A stretch of DNA of 64,000 nucleotides, from contig CAVVFJ010000012.1 in NCBI GenBank assembly GCA_963747425.1, positions 248,001-312,000 on the forward strand, given 5' to 3'. The notes below the pieces were generated by a model, which saw only the letters and a list, made by a program, of their open reading frames with translations, ran no database searches and was not told the origin of the DNA. This document shows, one piece after another, positions 48,231 to 57,627 of this stretch; within the stretch, counting starts at the first letter, position 1; the number at the start of each line of letters is the position of its first letter. The position numbers and the translations under genes are program-made. This DNA comes from DASUPK01 sp963747425 (lineage in GTDB: Bacteria > Actinomycetota > Thermoleophilia > Solirubrobacterales > 70-9).

Positions 48231-48665
48231 ATGCCCCACGCCGGCCAGGAGATCGAGGGCTTCGGCGGTCACAGCCTGCTGCTCGTCAAGACGGCGGACG
48301 AGACCGGCGGAGAGCTCTTGGAGATGGAGGCGAGCTACAGCGGGGAGGCCGGGATGCCGCCCGCGCACCTTCATCCGAACCAGGCCGAGCGCTTCGAGGT
48401 CCTCGAGGGCTCGATGCGGACGATCATCGGCGGTGAGGAACGGGTCTTCGGCGAGGGCGAGGCCTTCGAGGTGCCGGTCGGGACGCCGCACCAGATGGCG
48501 GCAGAGGGGCCAACCAGGACGCGCTGGGAGGTCAGGCCCGCGCTCCGAACAGCGGAGTTCTTCGAGCGGCTCTACGGGACTGGCCCCGAAAGCGCCCGGG
48601 AGCTGGGGGAGGCCTTCTTCGAGGATTTCGACCAGGAGTTTCGGCTGACCGATTCGGAGTCTTGA
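48231..48665 (+). CDS. Cupin-domain protein
   Basis: 144 residues of one cupin barrel. The metal-binding motif 1 reads PPAHLHPNQAERFEVLEG (His, His, Glu), and motif 2 has VPVGTPHQM with the further His. It could be a small isomerase, a dioxygenase or a binding protein; no substrate can be inferred. The ATG at 48231 starts the conserved region after the secA intergenic repeat. Confidence 0.82.
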   Translation: MPHAGQEIEGFGGHSLLLVKTADETGGELLEMEASYSGEAGMPPAHLHPNQAERFEVLEGSMRTIIGGEERVFGEGEAFEVPVGTPHQMAAEGPTRTRWEVRPALRTAEFFERLYGTGPESARELGEAFFEDFDQEFRLTDSES

Positions 48666-48700
48666 AGAGTTGTCCCCCGTATATGGGGAAAAGTCTTCAA
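48662..48700. terminator. Bidirectional hairpin between cupin and M28 genes
   Basis: TTGAAGA (48662-48668) pairs with TCTTCAA (48694-48700), and the inner CCCC pairs with GGGG around CGTATAT. It overlaps the cupin stop codon and lies between convergent genes, so it can end both transcripts. Its sequence GGGG-N4-GTCTT-CAA resembles the repeat arms inside the M28 gene. Confidence 0.55.
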
Positions 48701-48706
48701 CACTGG

Positions 48707-49621
48707 CTAGCCGCCCCTGGCGACTTCCTCGGCGATGCGCAGCGCCCTCTTCAGTGCCGGTTTTTGCAGTAGCCGTGCCCGATCGCACGCCATGTGGTGA
48801 CAGCGGAAGACGCCCTTCCAGACCTCGAGCACTGCGCCGGGAAGTCCGGCCAGTTCGAACTCCCGGTGGTCGGAGTTCCCGGTGCCGGAGTCCCGCGCCC
48901 AATGGACCGTGACGCCCGCGCGGCGTGATGCGCCCAGGACCTCGCCCTCGACGCTCTCCCGGATGCCGGCGTGGGGCGAGCGCAGATAGAAGCGGCGGCC
49001 GAGTCCGACCTCGTCCATTGAAAGGGCGAATCGCAGGTCATCGCTCCGGCCCTCGGCCTTCACCTGCTTGACGAGCGCCGCTGAGCCGGCGTGGTAGGCG
49101 AGGCCGGTCACGTCCCGCTCCTCCGAGCCGGTGGCAACCAGCCAGACGTCGCAGTCCGGCTTCAGGCCGGCGAGCTCCGGCGCGAGCGCCACCAGCACGC
49201 CCACTCCCGACGCGTTGTCGATGGCGCCATGCCCGGGCGGAACGCTGTCGGTGTGGGCCATCAGGATCCGCAGGCAGCTCGACGGGGTGTCGAGCTTGCC
49301 GATCACATTGCGCGACCGGCCGCGACCGGGCACTCGGAACGAGTCGACGCTCACGTCCAGACCGGCCGCCCGAAACCGGCGGGCGACATAGTCGTGGGCA
49401 CGGCGCTCGTTCTTGCTCGTGGACGGGCGCGAGCCGATCTTCCCCGAGAGGTGGACGGCCGCCCCATACGGGGTCACCCCATACGGGGTCAGGTCTTGCA
49501 ATCCAACTCCATTAGACGGGTTGCTCTCGGCTCCGCCTTCGAGCACCCTCGCGTCTGCAAGACCTGACCCCGGGACCAAGGCGGAAATCGCTGCCAGGAT
49601 CGCGATGCACATTCGGATCAC
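48707..49621 (-). CDS. Secreted M28-family peptidase with repeat insertion
   Basis: 304 residues from the GTG at 49621 (ATG at 49612 is an alternative). A signal peptide (VIRMCIAILAAISALVPGSG) is followed by residues 24-53, which are encoded by repeat DNA (see 49462-49571) and do not look like peptidase sequence. The catalytic domain has the M28 metal-binding pattern: MAHTDSV (His), AIDNASGVG (Asp), GSEERD (Glu pair), a later Asp in SMDEVG and a late His region. It is an aminopeptidase-like enzyme outside the membrane. The frame survives the insertion, so it may still be made. Confidence 0.8.
   Translation of the reverse strand: MIRMCIAILAAISALVPGSGLADARVLEGGAESNPSNGVGLQDLTPYGVTPYGAAVHLSGKIGSRPSTSKNERRAHDYVARRFRAAGLDVSVDSFRVPGRGRSRNVIGKLDTPSSCLRILMAHTDSVPPGHGAIDNASGVGVLVALAPELAGLKPDCDVWLVATGSEERDVTGLAYHAGSAALVKQVKAEGRSDDLRFALSMDEVGLGRRFYLRSPHAGIRESVEGEVLGASRRAGVTVHWARDSGTGNSDHREFELAGLPGAVLEVWKGVFRCHHMACDRARLLQKPALKRALRIAEEVARGG
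49462..49491 (-). repeat. Exact 15-base tandem duplication in the M28 gene
   Basis: CCCCATACGGGGTCA occurs twice, at 49462-49476 and 49477-49491, back to back and identical. It encodes TPYGV and TPYGA in the peptidase. CCCCATACGGGG is itself near-palindromic. Confidence 0.85.
49485..49571 (-). mobile_element. MITE/REP-like unit with 16-base perfect inverted ends
   Basis: GGGGTCAGGTCTTGCA (49485-49500) and its exact reverse complement (49556-49571) bracket 55 bases that contain palindromic element copy 2. The arms resemble the stem-forming sequences of REP elements mobilised by REP-associated tyrosine transposases, although no transposase gene is present here. The unit lies within the reading frame of the M28 peptidase. 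Confidence 0.6.
49510..49554 (+). repeat. Palindromic element, copy 2 (within the M28 gene)
   Basis: 45 bases with the same ends and arms as copy 1 (34 of 45 identical). Read in the reverse sense it encodes about 15 residues (ARVLEGGAESNPSNG) of the peptidase precursor just after the signal peptide, and the frame is kept. Confidence 0.75.
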
Positions 49622-49652
49622 GCCCGATGTGTAACAGCCGCGACGCTCCGCG

Positions 49653-49658
49653 TACCAT
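49653..49658 (+). promoter_or_regulatory. -10 hexamer of the leaderless methyltransferase gene
   Basis: TACCAT ends six bases before the GTG at 49665. Confidence 0.45.
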
Positions 49659-49664
49659 GGGCCC

Positions 49665-50588
49665 GTGGAGAAGGCGACTGTAGGGAGCGACGGATCGGTC
49701 CCGGCGACGGCGGTAGCGCCCGAGAACGAGGAGGCCACCGAGGCCTGGAGCGGCGTGCTCTTCGAGCGCTTCGTCAAATTCCGCGACCTGGTCGTGGCAG
49801 GGCTCGCACAGCACGGCGAGGCCGCGATGCGCATGCTCCCGCCCAAGCCGGGCGACCGGGTGCTCGACATCGGCTGCGGGTTCGGAGACACCACACAGGC
49901 ACTCGCCGGGATCGCCGGCGCCGAGGGCGAGGCGGTGGGTGTTGACGTCTCGGAGCCGTTCATCCAGGCCTCGATCAAGGAGGCGGCGGAGGCGGGAGTG
50001 AAGAACGTCGACTTCTTCGTCACCGACGTTCAGGTGGGGGACCTGAAAGGGCCATACGACTACGCCTTCTCGCGAATGGGGGTGATGTTCTTCGCCAACC
50101 CCGTTCAGGCCTTGCGGAACATCCGTGGCGCTCTCCGGCCGGGCGCCCAGCTGGTGGCGACCGTCTGGCGGCGCAAGCTGGACAACGAGTGGCTTTACCG
50201 CGCCGAGCAGGTGGCCGAGCAGTACCTCGACGAGCCTGAGGAGCCCGAGGACGTGCGCTGTGGCCCCGGCCCGTTCTCGATGGCCAACGCCGACACCGTC
50301 TCCGAGCAGCTGCAGATCGCCGGCTTCGAGCGCCCGACGTTCACCCGTTGCGATCTGCCGATCAAGATCGGCAACGACCTCGATCAGGCGGTCTCCATGA
50401 ACTTGGCCATCGGCCCCGCCGCCGAGTTGCTTCGGATCTGCCCGGCCGACGAGGTCGAGCGGATACGCCCGAAGGTAGAACGGGAGATCCGCGAGGTGCT
50501 GTCCGACTATCAGCAGGCCGACGGGATGGTCGCCGCGCCCGCCTCGACCTGGATCATCAGCGCGACGGCGCCCGAGTCGAGCGCCTAG
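49665..50588 (+). CDS. SAM-dependent class I methyltransferase
   Basis: 307 residues. The Rossmann methyltransferase core carries the SAM motif VLDIGCGFGDTT and the acidic VGVDVSEPF. After the core the protein continues with about 120 residues of mostly helical sequence. It could methylate a small molecule, for example of the ubiquinone/menaquinone type (UbiE-like), but no substrate is evident. The GTG start has a leaderless promoter. The stop is shared with the convergent histidine kinase through CTAG. Confidence 0.85.
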   Translation: MEKATVGSDGSVPATAVAPENEEATEAWSGVLFERFVKFRDLVVAGLAQHGEAAMRMLPPKPGDRVLDIGCGFGDTTQALAGIAGAEGEAVGVDVSEPFIQASIKEAAEAGVKNVDFFVTDVQVGDLKGPYDYAFSRMGVMFFANPVQALRNIRGALRPGAQLVATVWRRKLDNEWLYRAEQVAEQYLDEPEEPEDVRCGPGPFSMANADTVSEQLQIAGFERPTFTRCDLPIKIGNDLDQAVSMNLAIGPAAELLRICPADEVERIRPKVEREIREVLSDYQQADGMVAAPASTWIISATAPESSA

Positions 50589-51842
50589 TTCCGCTGGGCG
50601 ACGTTCTCGAGCGGGTTGCCGAGCGGCAGCCGGGCAAACACGCGGAACCCGCCGCCCGCCATCGGTCCCGCGGAGAAGCGGCCCCCGAATAGCTCCACCC
50701 GCTCGCGCATCCCGATCAGTCCGCGACGGGTGCCGGCCGCCATGCTGCCCACGGTCCCCGGCCCGTCGTCGGTCACCTCGAGCTCGACGCTCGTCGGGTC
50801 GAAGCTGAGCCCCAGCGTCGCCGATGCCCCGGGCCCAGCGTGCTTGAGGACGTTGGTGAGCGCCTCCTGGATGATCCGGTAGGCGGTCTGGTCGAGGATC
50901 GGCGGCAGGTCCAGGCGGTCGCCCGACGTCGTCGACGGTCACCGTGAGCCCGGCGGCGCGGCACTCGTCGATCATCTCGTCCAGGTGGGAGAGGCTGACC
51001 CGGTCACGCTCCGGAGGGGCGGAGTCGGTCGGGCGGAGCAGCCCGAGCAGCTTGCGCATGTCCTCGAGAGCGATCCGAGAGGTTCGCTTGATCTCCTCCA
51101 GCACCGCCCGAGCCTCCTCGACGTCGGCGCCGTCGTCGATGGCGCGAATGCCGGTGGCGGCCTGGAGCGAGACGGCCGTGACGCCGTGACCCGCTGCGTC
51201 GTGCAGGTCGCGCGCGATCCGCATTCGCTCGGCGACGACCGCCAGGTGGGCGGTCTCCTCCCGCTCGCGCTCCAGCGACCGGCGGATCCAGGCCATCAGC
51301 AGCCCGGTTACCAGCAGCGTCGCGACCAGGACGAGCCAGCGGGTGACTCCGTCCGCGAAGGTCGGATGCTGGTCGATCAGCAGGATCGCGTCGGCCACGC
51401 CGATCAGGCCGAGCTGGAGCAGGGCGTGTCGGAGATCGAGAAACCAGAACGAGAACAGCGAGACCCAGAGGAAGAGGACCTCGTTGTCCTCGGTGCCCGT
51501 CATGTGGCCGCCCTCGAGCGTTGCCAGGGTGATCAGGGCGGTGCCCAGGGCCGCCGCCAGGCCGAGGGCGGGCTCGCTGACACGCCGCCTGCTCAGCATC
51601 AGCGCGCCGCAGACGGCGGCCACCGCGCCATAGCCGAGGATCAGCAGGTCGGAGCCCTCCGCGGCTGGGGGCAGGGCAACGGTGATCGCGATCAGGATGG
51701 CCCCGCCGGCGAGCAGCACGCCCGCGACGCGGGTCGCCAGAGCGCGGCCGCCGATCGTGGGAAGCGGCGGGAGCCCATGCGCGAGTTTCCGAAGCACCCA
51801 GCTCAGTGGTTGCCGTTTGCGCTTGGAGCTTCCGTTCTCCAT
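50585..51842 (-). pseudogene. NarL-family membrane histidine kinase, frameshifted before the ATPase domain
   Basis: The N terminus has about five membrane segments (residues 30-150), then a coiled linker and a HisKA_3 region with His in RIARDLHDAAGHG. After VTVDDVG (about 50925) the frame breaks. The HATPase_c domain continues one base on (DRLDLPPILDQTAYRIIQEALTN; then VTDDGPG and GLIGMRERVELFGG), to a TAG at 50585. Deleting one base from the GGG run complementary to 50922-50924 restores a protein of about 418 residues. As it stands the product lacks a kinase domain. No partner regulator is adjacent. Confidence 0.8.
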
Positions 51843-51911
51843 CAGCCTCCCATCCGGGCCACACGGTAGAGGACGCTCCGGAATACCCTGTACGGGGAAA
51901 CCCGCAGACTT

Positions 51912-53043
<1,132 letters not shown>

Positions 53044-53044
53044 C

Positions 53045-54244
53045 GTGGGCTCTGCGAAGACCTCCACCGTTCGCAGCTCGGTCGGCGCGTCGGAGAGCTT
53101 CGACACGGTCGAGGCAGCCGCCGAGGCCGCCGATCGCGCTCGCGCCGGCCTCGATCCGCCCTGCGACCTGGCCGTGGTCTTCGCGTCGGGCCAGCACCTC
53201 GGCATGGCGAAGTGGCTGCTCTCCGAGGTCCATGAGCGTCTCCAGCCGAGGGTCCTGATCGGCTGCGGCGCGGGCGGCACCCTCGCCGCCGGCCGCGAGC
53301 TCGAGGACACCCCGGGGATCGTCGTCTGGGGAGCGTCCCTGCCCGGCGCCGAGCTCGAGACGATGCACCTGACCGCCGAGCGCGACGCGGAGGGATTCCG
53401 CCTGCTCGGGTTGCCGGCGTCGCTCAGCGAGTCGGCCGGCGACGAGCCGGCGGCCGACGAGTCGCTGCTGGCGCTCTGCGACCCGTTCAGCTTCCCGCCG
53501 GAGGAGCTGCTCGCGGCGCTCGAGCGCACGCGCCCCCACGTGCCGGTGCTGGGCGGACTCGCCAGCGCCTCGTTCGCCGGCGGCGCGGTACTGCTGCGCG
53601 ACGGCGAGGTGCACACCGACGGCGCGGTCGCCGTGCGGCTGCGGGGAGCTCAGGTGCTGCCCTGCGTCTCCCAGGGCGCCGGCCCGGTCGGGCCCGAGAT
53701 GACGATCACGGCCGCAGAGGCGAACGTGATCGGCCAGCTCGCCGGAAAGCCGGCGATGGAGCGGCTTGGCGAGGTGATCGCCGCGCTCCCGGAGCACGAG
53801 CGCGAGCTGGCGGCCTCGGGCGTGCTGATCGGCCTCGTGATCGACGAGAACCGCCCCGAGTACGAGCGCGGCGACTTCCTCGTCAGGCCCATCATCGGCG
53901 CCGATCGCGAGTCCGGCGCGATCGCGATCGGGGAGCCGGTCCGGGTCGGCCAGACGGTGCGGCTCCACGTCCGCGACGCCGCCTCCGCCGACGAGGATCT
54001 TCGCGAGGCCCTGCGCGCCCAGGCCGAGGCGCTCGGCTCGGACGGCGCGGCCGGGGCGCTTCTGTTCACCTGCAACGGCCGCGGCTCCCACATGTTCGAT
54101 CTGCCCGACCACGACGCCGCCGCGGTCGAGGACTCCCTCGGCGCGCCGACCGCCGGCTTCTTCTGCGCCGGAGAGATCGGCCCGGTCGGCGGTCGCAACT
54201 TCCTACATGGCTTCACGGCGACGATGGCGGTCTTCCCGGCGTGA
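53045..54244 (+). CDS. FIST-domain sensory protein
   Basis: 399 residues with a FIST N domain (about residues 30-225) and FIST C domain (about 225-380, ending NGRGSHMFDLPDHDA and a late CAGEIGPVGGRNFLHGFT). FIST proteins are thought to bind small ligands such as amino acids and usually act in signal transduction; a stand-alone form is common in actinobacteria. It follows prfB by one base and is coupled to the next gene by a four-base overlap. The GTG start is set by the position after prfB. Confidence 0.85.
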   Translation: MGSAKTSTVRSSVGASESFDTVEAAAEAADRARAGLDPPCDLAVVFASGQHLGMAKWLLSEVHERLQPRVLIGCGAGGTLAAGRELEDTPGIVVWGASLPGAELETMHLTAERDAEGFRLLGLPASLSESAGDEPAADESLLALCDPFSFPPEELLAALERTRPHVPVLGGLASASFAGGAVLLRDGEVHTDGAVAVRLRGAQVLPCVSQGAGPVGPEMTITAAEANVIGQLAGKPAMERLGEVIAALPEHERELAASGVLIGLVIDENRPEYERGDFLVRPIIGADRESGAIAIGEPVRVGQTVRLHVRDAASADEDLREALRAQAEALGSDGAAGALLFTCNGRGSHMFDLPDHDAAAVEDSLGAPTAGFFCAGEIGPVGGRNFLHGFTATMAVFPA

Positions 54245-55071
54245 TCCTGGTCACGGGTGCGACGGGGAACGCGGGTGGTGGGGTCATCAACGGCCTGCTG
54301 GAGGTCGGCGCCCAGGCGAGCGGTCTGGTCAAGCCCGGATCGGAGTCGAAGCTGCCGGACGGCGTCGAGGCCGCGACCGGCGACCTGAACGACCCGGAGA
54401 GTTTGGGCCGGCGCCTGGAAGGAGTGAGCGCCGTCTTCCTGCTGAGCGGCTACGAGGGAATCGAGAGGTCGCTCGAGCTGATGCGCGGCGCCGGAGTCGA
54501 GCGCGTGGTCCTGCTCTCGAGCAGCGCGGCGCCGACCGGCGACCTCGGCAACGCCGTCGCCAGGTACCACATCCTCTCGGAGCGAGCGGTGCGCGAGTCC
54601 GGCCTGCCCTGGACATTCCTGCAGCCCAACAGCTTCATGTCCAACGCCTTTCGCTGGCTGCCTCAGCTGGAGAAGGGGGACGTGATCCGCGGGCCGTTCG
54701 GCGACGTGGCGATCTCGACGATCGACCCGGACGACCTCGGCGCCGTTGCCGCCCGGGCGCTGACCACTTCCGACCACGAGGGCCAGACCTACCGACTCAG
54801 CGGCCCCGAGGCCCTGCGCCCGGCCGAACAGGTGGCGATCCTCGCCAAGTTCGCCGGGCGAGAGCTGAGCTTCGAGGCGCAGTCCGATGACGAAGCGCGC
54901 GCGGAGATGGAGGGTCAGATGCCGAAGGAGTACGTCGACGCGTTCTTCAACTTCTTCGTCGACGGGGCGGTCGACGAAACCACGGTTCATCCGGCCGTCG
55001 AGCAGGTGACCGGCCGGGCGCCGCGCAGCTTCGACCAGTGGGCCGAAGCGCACGCAGACGCCTTTCGTTGA
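54241..55071 (+). CDS. NmrA-like NAD(P)-binding SDR protein
   Basis: 276 residues of the atypical short-chain dehydrogenase fold. The nucleotide-binding motif ILVTGATGNAGGGV is at the very N terminus, and LQPNSFMSN and RLSGPEALRP occur as in NmrA/QOR2-type proteins, which bind NAD(P) and act as redox sensors or quinone reductases. The Tyr-x3-Lys catalytic pair of classical SDRs is not obvious, so sensing is as likely as catalysis. The GTG start overlaps the FIST gene by four bases. Confidence 0.85.
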   Translation: MILVTGATGNAGGGVINGLLEVGAQASGLVKPGSESKLPDGVEAATGDLNDPESLGRRLEGVSAVFLLSGYEGIERSLELMRGAGVERVVLLSSSAAPTGDLGNAVARYHILSERAVRESGLPWTFLQPNSFMSNAFRWLPQLEKGDVIRGPFGDVAISTIDPDDLGAVAARALTTSDHEGQTYRLSGPEALRPAEQVAILAKFAGRELSFEAQSDDEARAEMEGQMPKEYVDAFFNFFVDGAVDETTVHPAVEQVTGRAPRSFDQWAEAHADAFR

Positions 55072-55072
55072 C

Positions 55073-55705
55073 TTAGAGCGCGCCCTCGAGGTCCAGCAGC
55101 GCTCGCTTCATCTCGGGGCCGCCGCCGTAGTTGCCCACGCCGCCGCTCGCCTGAAGGACTCGGTGGCAGGGCACGATCAGGGGGATCGCGTTGCGGCCGC
55201 ATGCGGTGCCTGCCGCTCGGAAGGCGCGCGGGTTCCCGGCCGCCTTGGCGATCTCGCCGTAGGTCCGGGTCTCGCCGTAGGGAATCCGCGCAACGGCGTG
55301 CAGGGCGCGGTTGCGGAAGCCCGGAGGCGTCAGCGCCCAGTCGACGGGCACCTCGAAGTGGTCGCGCTTGCCCTCGAAGTACTGATCGAGCTCGCGCCGC
55401 TCCTCATCGAGCCGGCTCGGGGACTCGAGCACCCGCGGCGAGACGAACCTCGCCAGGTCCTCGAGCACCTCGTCCTCGTCCTGCTCGGCCCCGCGGTGCT
55501 TGGGCAGCGCCAGCCTGACGACGCCGCGATCGGTGCGGGCGACGATCAGCCTGCCGAAGGGCGAGTCGACGGGCGCGTAGGCCACATCAATCAGCCCATC
55601 GCGTTCCGCTTGCGCAAGGACGCCCTGGACAGCCCGGTCGAGGTCGCCGGCGGGCGGGGCGTGGCGGAGCATCTTCTCAAGTTGCTTGTCGGACAGCGGG
55701 TTCAT
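55073..55705 (-). CDS. ogt: Methylated-DNA-protein-cysteine methyltransferase
   Basis: 210 residues. The C-terminal alkyltransferase domain has the PCHR active site (VPCHRVLQASGG), which takes the alkyl group from O6-methylguanine, and the helix-turn-helix region with the arginine finger (RAFRAAGTACGRN). An N-terminal stretch of about 45 residues (SDKQLEKMLRHAPPAGDLDRAV) precedes the normal start of the family. It lacks the zinc His-x3-Cys-x2-Cys motif of anti-sigma factors. The gene is coupled by a four-base overlap to an ECF sigma factor. Confidence 0.92.
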   Translation of the reverse strand: MNPLSDKQLEKMLRHAPPAGDLDRAVQGVLAQAERDGLIDVAYAPVDSPFGRLIVARTDRGVVRLALPKHRGAEQDEDEVLEDLARFVSPRVLESPSRLDEERRELDQYFEGKRDHFEVPVDWALTPPGFRNRALHAVARIPYGETRTYGEIAKAAGNPRAFRAAGTACGRNAIPLIVPCHRVLQASGGVGNYGGGPEMKRALLDLEGAL

Positions 55706-56202
55706 GCGAATTCACCTCTCAGCTTCTGAAGTCCCTCGTGGACGCTGCGCCGGGCGGCGTCCTGCGAGCAGTCGAGTGCTTTGGCGATGCCGGCGTAGGA
55801 CATGTCGGTTGCGAAGCGCAGCACGACCGCGCTGCGCTGCTTGGGCGGGAGGCCGCTGACGGCCGTCCAGAGCTCGGGATCGCCGCCGGCGACCACTTCG
55901 TCGGGCCGGCTGTTCGTGCTCGGTCTGCCGCCTGCCACCTCATCCGGGCCGCCGGCCGGAACGGCGCGGCGCCCACGGGCGCGGTGGTGGTCGATCGCCT
56001 TGCGGTGCGCGATCGTGAGCAGCCAGGAGCGCAGATTGCCCGCGTGCTCCAGCTTCGGGTACGCCCGGAGTGCGGCGATGAAGGTCTCCTGGAAGCAGTC
56101 CTCGGCGTCGTGGGGACCGACCGAGGCCACCAGGAAGCCGAGCACGTCGGAGCCGTGCTCGTCGAGCAGCGCTTGGAAGGGGGGAAGGGTCTCATTCGAC
56201 AT
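55702..56202 (-). CDS. ECF-type RNA polymerase sigma factor
   Basis: 166 residues: region 2 (AEDCFQETFIAALRAYPKLE; SWLLTIAHRKAIDHHR) and region 4 (LPPKQRSAVVLRFATDMS; AKALDCSQDAARRSVHEGL), with a Gly/Pro-rich linker. It is the first gene of a two-gene operon with ogt (overlap ATGA). No anti-sigma factor gene is seen, so control may come from the extended N terminus of Ogt or from transcription itself. The divergent nadC gene starts 39 bases away. Confidence 0.9.
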   Translation of the reverse strand: MSNETLPPFQALLDEHGSDVLGFLVASVGPHDAEDCFQETFIAALRAYPKLEHAGNLRSWLLTIAHRKAIDHHRARGRRAVPAGGPDEVAGGRPSTNSRPDEVVAGGDPELWTAVSGLPPKQRSAVVLRFATDMSYAGIAKALDCSQDAARRSVHEGLQKLRGEFA

Positions 56203-56240
56203 CCGCCCTAAAACGTCGCATACCGGGCTTTCGTGAGACT

Positions 56241-57095
56241 GTGAGGGCGAGTTGGAAGTGGACAGCCGACACGCGTGAGCTGGTCGCCAGGGCGCTGCTC
56301 GAGGATCTCGGGCCCGGCGACGTCACGGCCGAGGCGGTGGTCCCCGAGGACGCATCCGGCAGGGCGACGGTCACGCGGAAGGCGCCGGGGGTCCTCTTCG
56401 GGCTGGACGTGGCGGCGGAGGTCTTCCGACAGGCGGGAGCCGGCGGGCTCGAGGCGGTCGCGCCCGAGTCCGAGTGGCGCGACGAGGTGCCCGCCGTGGT
56501 GGCGCGAGCCGAGGGACCGGCCCGGTCGCTGCTCGCCGCGGAGCGCACCGCCCTCAACCTGCTCGGCCACCTCTCGGGGGTCGCCACGCTGACGGCGAGA
56601 TTCGTCCGGGAGATCGAGGGCTCGGGCGCCCGGATCCTCGACACGCGCAAGACCACCCCGGGCCTGCGTGCGCTCGAGAAGGCCGCGGTGGCCGCCGGCG
56701 GCGGCACCAACCACAGGATGGGCCTCTACGACGCGATCCTGATCAAGGAGAACCACGCGGCTCTGGCCGGCGGGGTGGGGGACGCGGTGCGACGCGCCCG
56801 CGAGGCGCAGCCGCAGTTGCCGATCGAGGTCGAGTGTCGCAACCTCGACGAGGTGCGCCAGGGCGTCGAGGCGGGCGCCGACCGTCTGCTGCTCGACAAC
56901 ATGAGCCCGGCTGAGCTGCAGGAGGCGGTCGCCCAGGCAGGCAGGGCTGATGGCCGCCCGGAGCTGGAGGCCTCCGGCGGGGTCACGCTCGAGAACGTCG
57001 CCGAAATCGCTGCAACAGGGGTAGATTTCGTCTCCGTCGGGGCGCTCACCCACTCAGCGCCGGCACTGGACCTCAGCATGACGTTGGACATATAG
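56241..57095 (+). CDS. nadC: Nicotinate-nucleotide diphosphorylase (carboxylating)
   Basis: 284 residues. It makes nicotinate mononucleotide from quinolinate and PRPP in NAD synthesis. Motifs: LLEDLGPGDVT, ERTALNLLGHLSGVAT, DTRKTTPGLR, and LIKENHAALAGG; the C-terminal VSVGALTHSAPALDLSM is diagnostic. It is separated from nadA (60220) by five genes, and nadB is not in the window. The stop codon lies in the -10 hexamer of the next gene. Confidence 0.96.
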   Translation: MRASWKWTADTRELVARALLEDLGPGDVTAEAVVPEDASGRATVTRKAPGVLFGLDVAAEVFRQAGAGGLEAVAPESEWRDEVPAVVARAEGPARSLLAAERTALNLLGHLSGVATLTARFVREIEGSGARILDTRKTTPGLRALEKAAVAAGGGTNHRMGLYDAILIKENHAALAGGVGDAVRRAREAQPQLPIEVECRNLDEVRQGVEAGADRLLLDNMSPAELQEAVAQAGRADGRPELEASGGVTLENVAEIAATGVDFVSVGALTHSAPALDLSMTLDI

Positions 57096-57096
57096 T
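57091..57096 (+). promoter_or_regulatory. -10 hexamer of a leaderless SnoaL-like gene
   Basis: TATAGT, which includes the nadC stop codon, ends seven bases before the ATG at 57104. Confidence 0.5.
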
Positions 57097-57103
57097 CGCG
57101 AGG

Positions 57104-57622
57104 ATGATGGCCATTCTCGAGACCGCCGCGACCAGGCGCGAGGAGCTCGTCCGCAAGCACGTCGAGGCCGAGAATGCGGCCGACTACGACGCGGCGCTGG
57201 CGACCTTTCAGCACCCCCGCTACGAGTACGTCGCCACCGACGAGGTATATGACGGCGCGGAGGAGGTGAGGGCCCACTGGGACGAGCTCAGCCGGGCGTT
57301 CCCCGATCAGGAGATCGAGATCGTCGCCCTGCACAGCGCCGACGACGCCGTGCTGATGGAGGCGGTGTCGCGCGGCACCCACGCCGGGCCCCTGCGTGGA
57401 CTGCCGCCCACCGGCCGCCGCTTCGAGCAAGAGTTCATCGCCATCTTCGTCTTCGAGGGGGACGCGCTGGTCTGCGAGCGCGTCTACTTCGACACGGCGA
57501 CCCTGCTCCAGCAGCTCGGCGTCGCCCGCGACCCCGCCACCCTCACCGGCCGCCTGGAGACGGCCGCAAGCCACCCCCTGACGATCTCCCGCGCCATCGT
57601 CCGGCGCGTGACCGGCAGGTAG
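57104..57622 (+). CDS. SnoaL-like (ester-cyclase type) protein, tandem copy 1
   Basis: 172 residues of the SnoaL family. The region LPPTGRRFEQEFIAIFVFEGDAL with its conserved Arg and the later ERVYFDTATLLQQLG is typical of the polyketide-cyclase-like branch. It is followed after five bases by a clear paralogue that shares EELVR, YDG-EEV, AFPDQ, HADDAVL, GTH-GPLR and RDP motifs, so the pair arose by tandem duplication. The function of both is unknown. Leaderless promoter at 57091. Confidence 0.82.
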   Translation: MMAILETAATRREELVRKHVEAENAADYDAALATFQHPRYEYVATDEVYDGAEEVRAHWDELSRAFPDQEIEIVALHSADDAVLMEAVSRGTHAGPLRGLPPTGRRFEQEFIAIFVFEGDALVCERVYFDTATLLQQLGVARDPATLTGRLETAASHPLTISRAIVRRVTGR

Positions 57623-57627
57623 CGACC

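Noticed and set aside
55570..55705. Anti-sigma zinc domain at the Ogt N terminus
   Set aside because: The His-x3-Cys-x2-Cys signature is absent; only an unassigned helical stretch remains.
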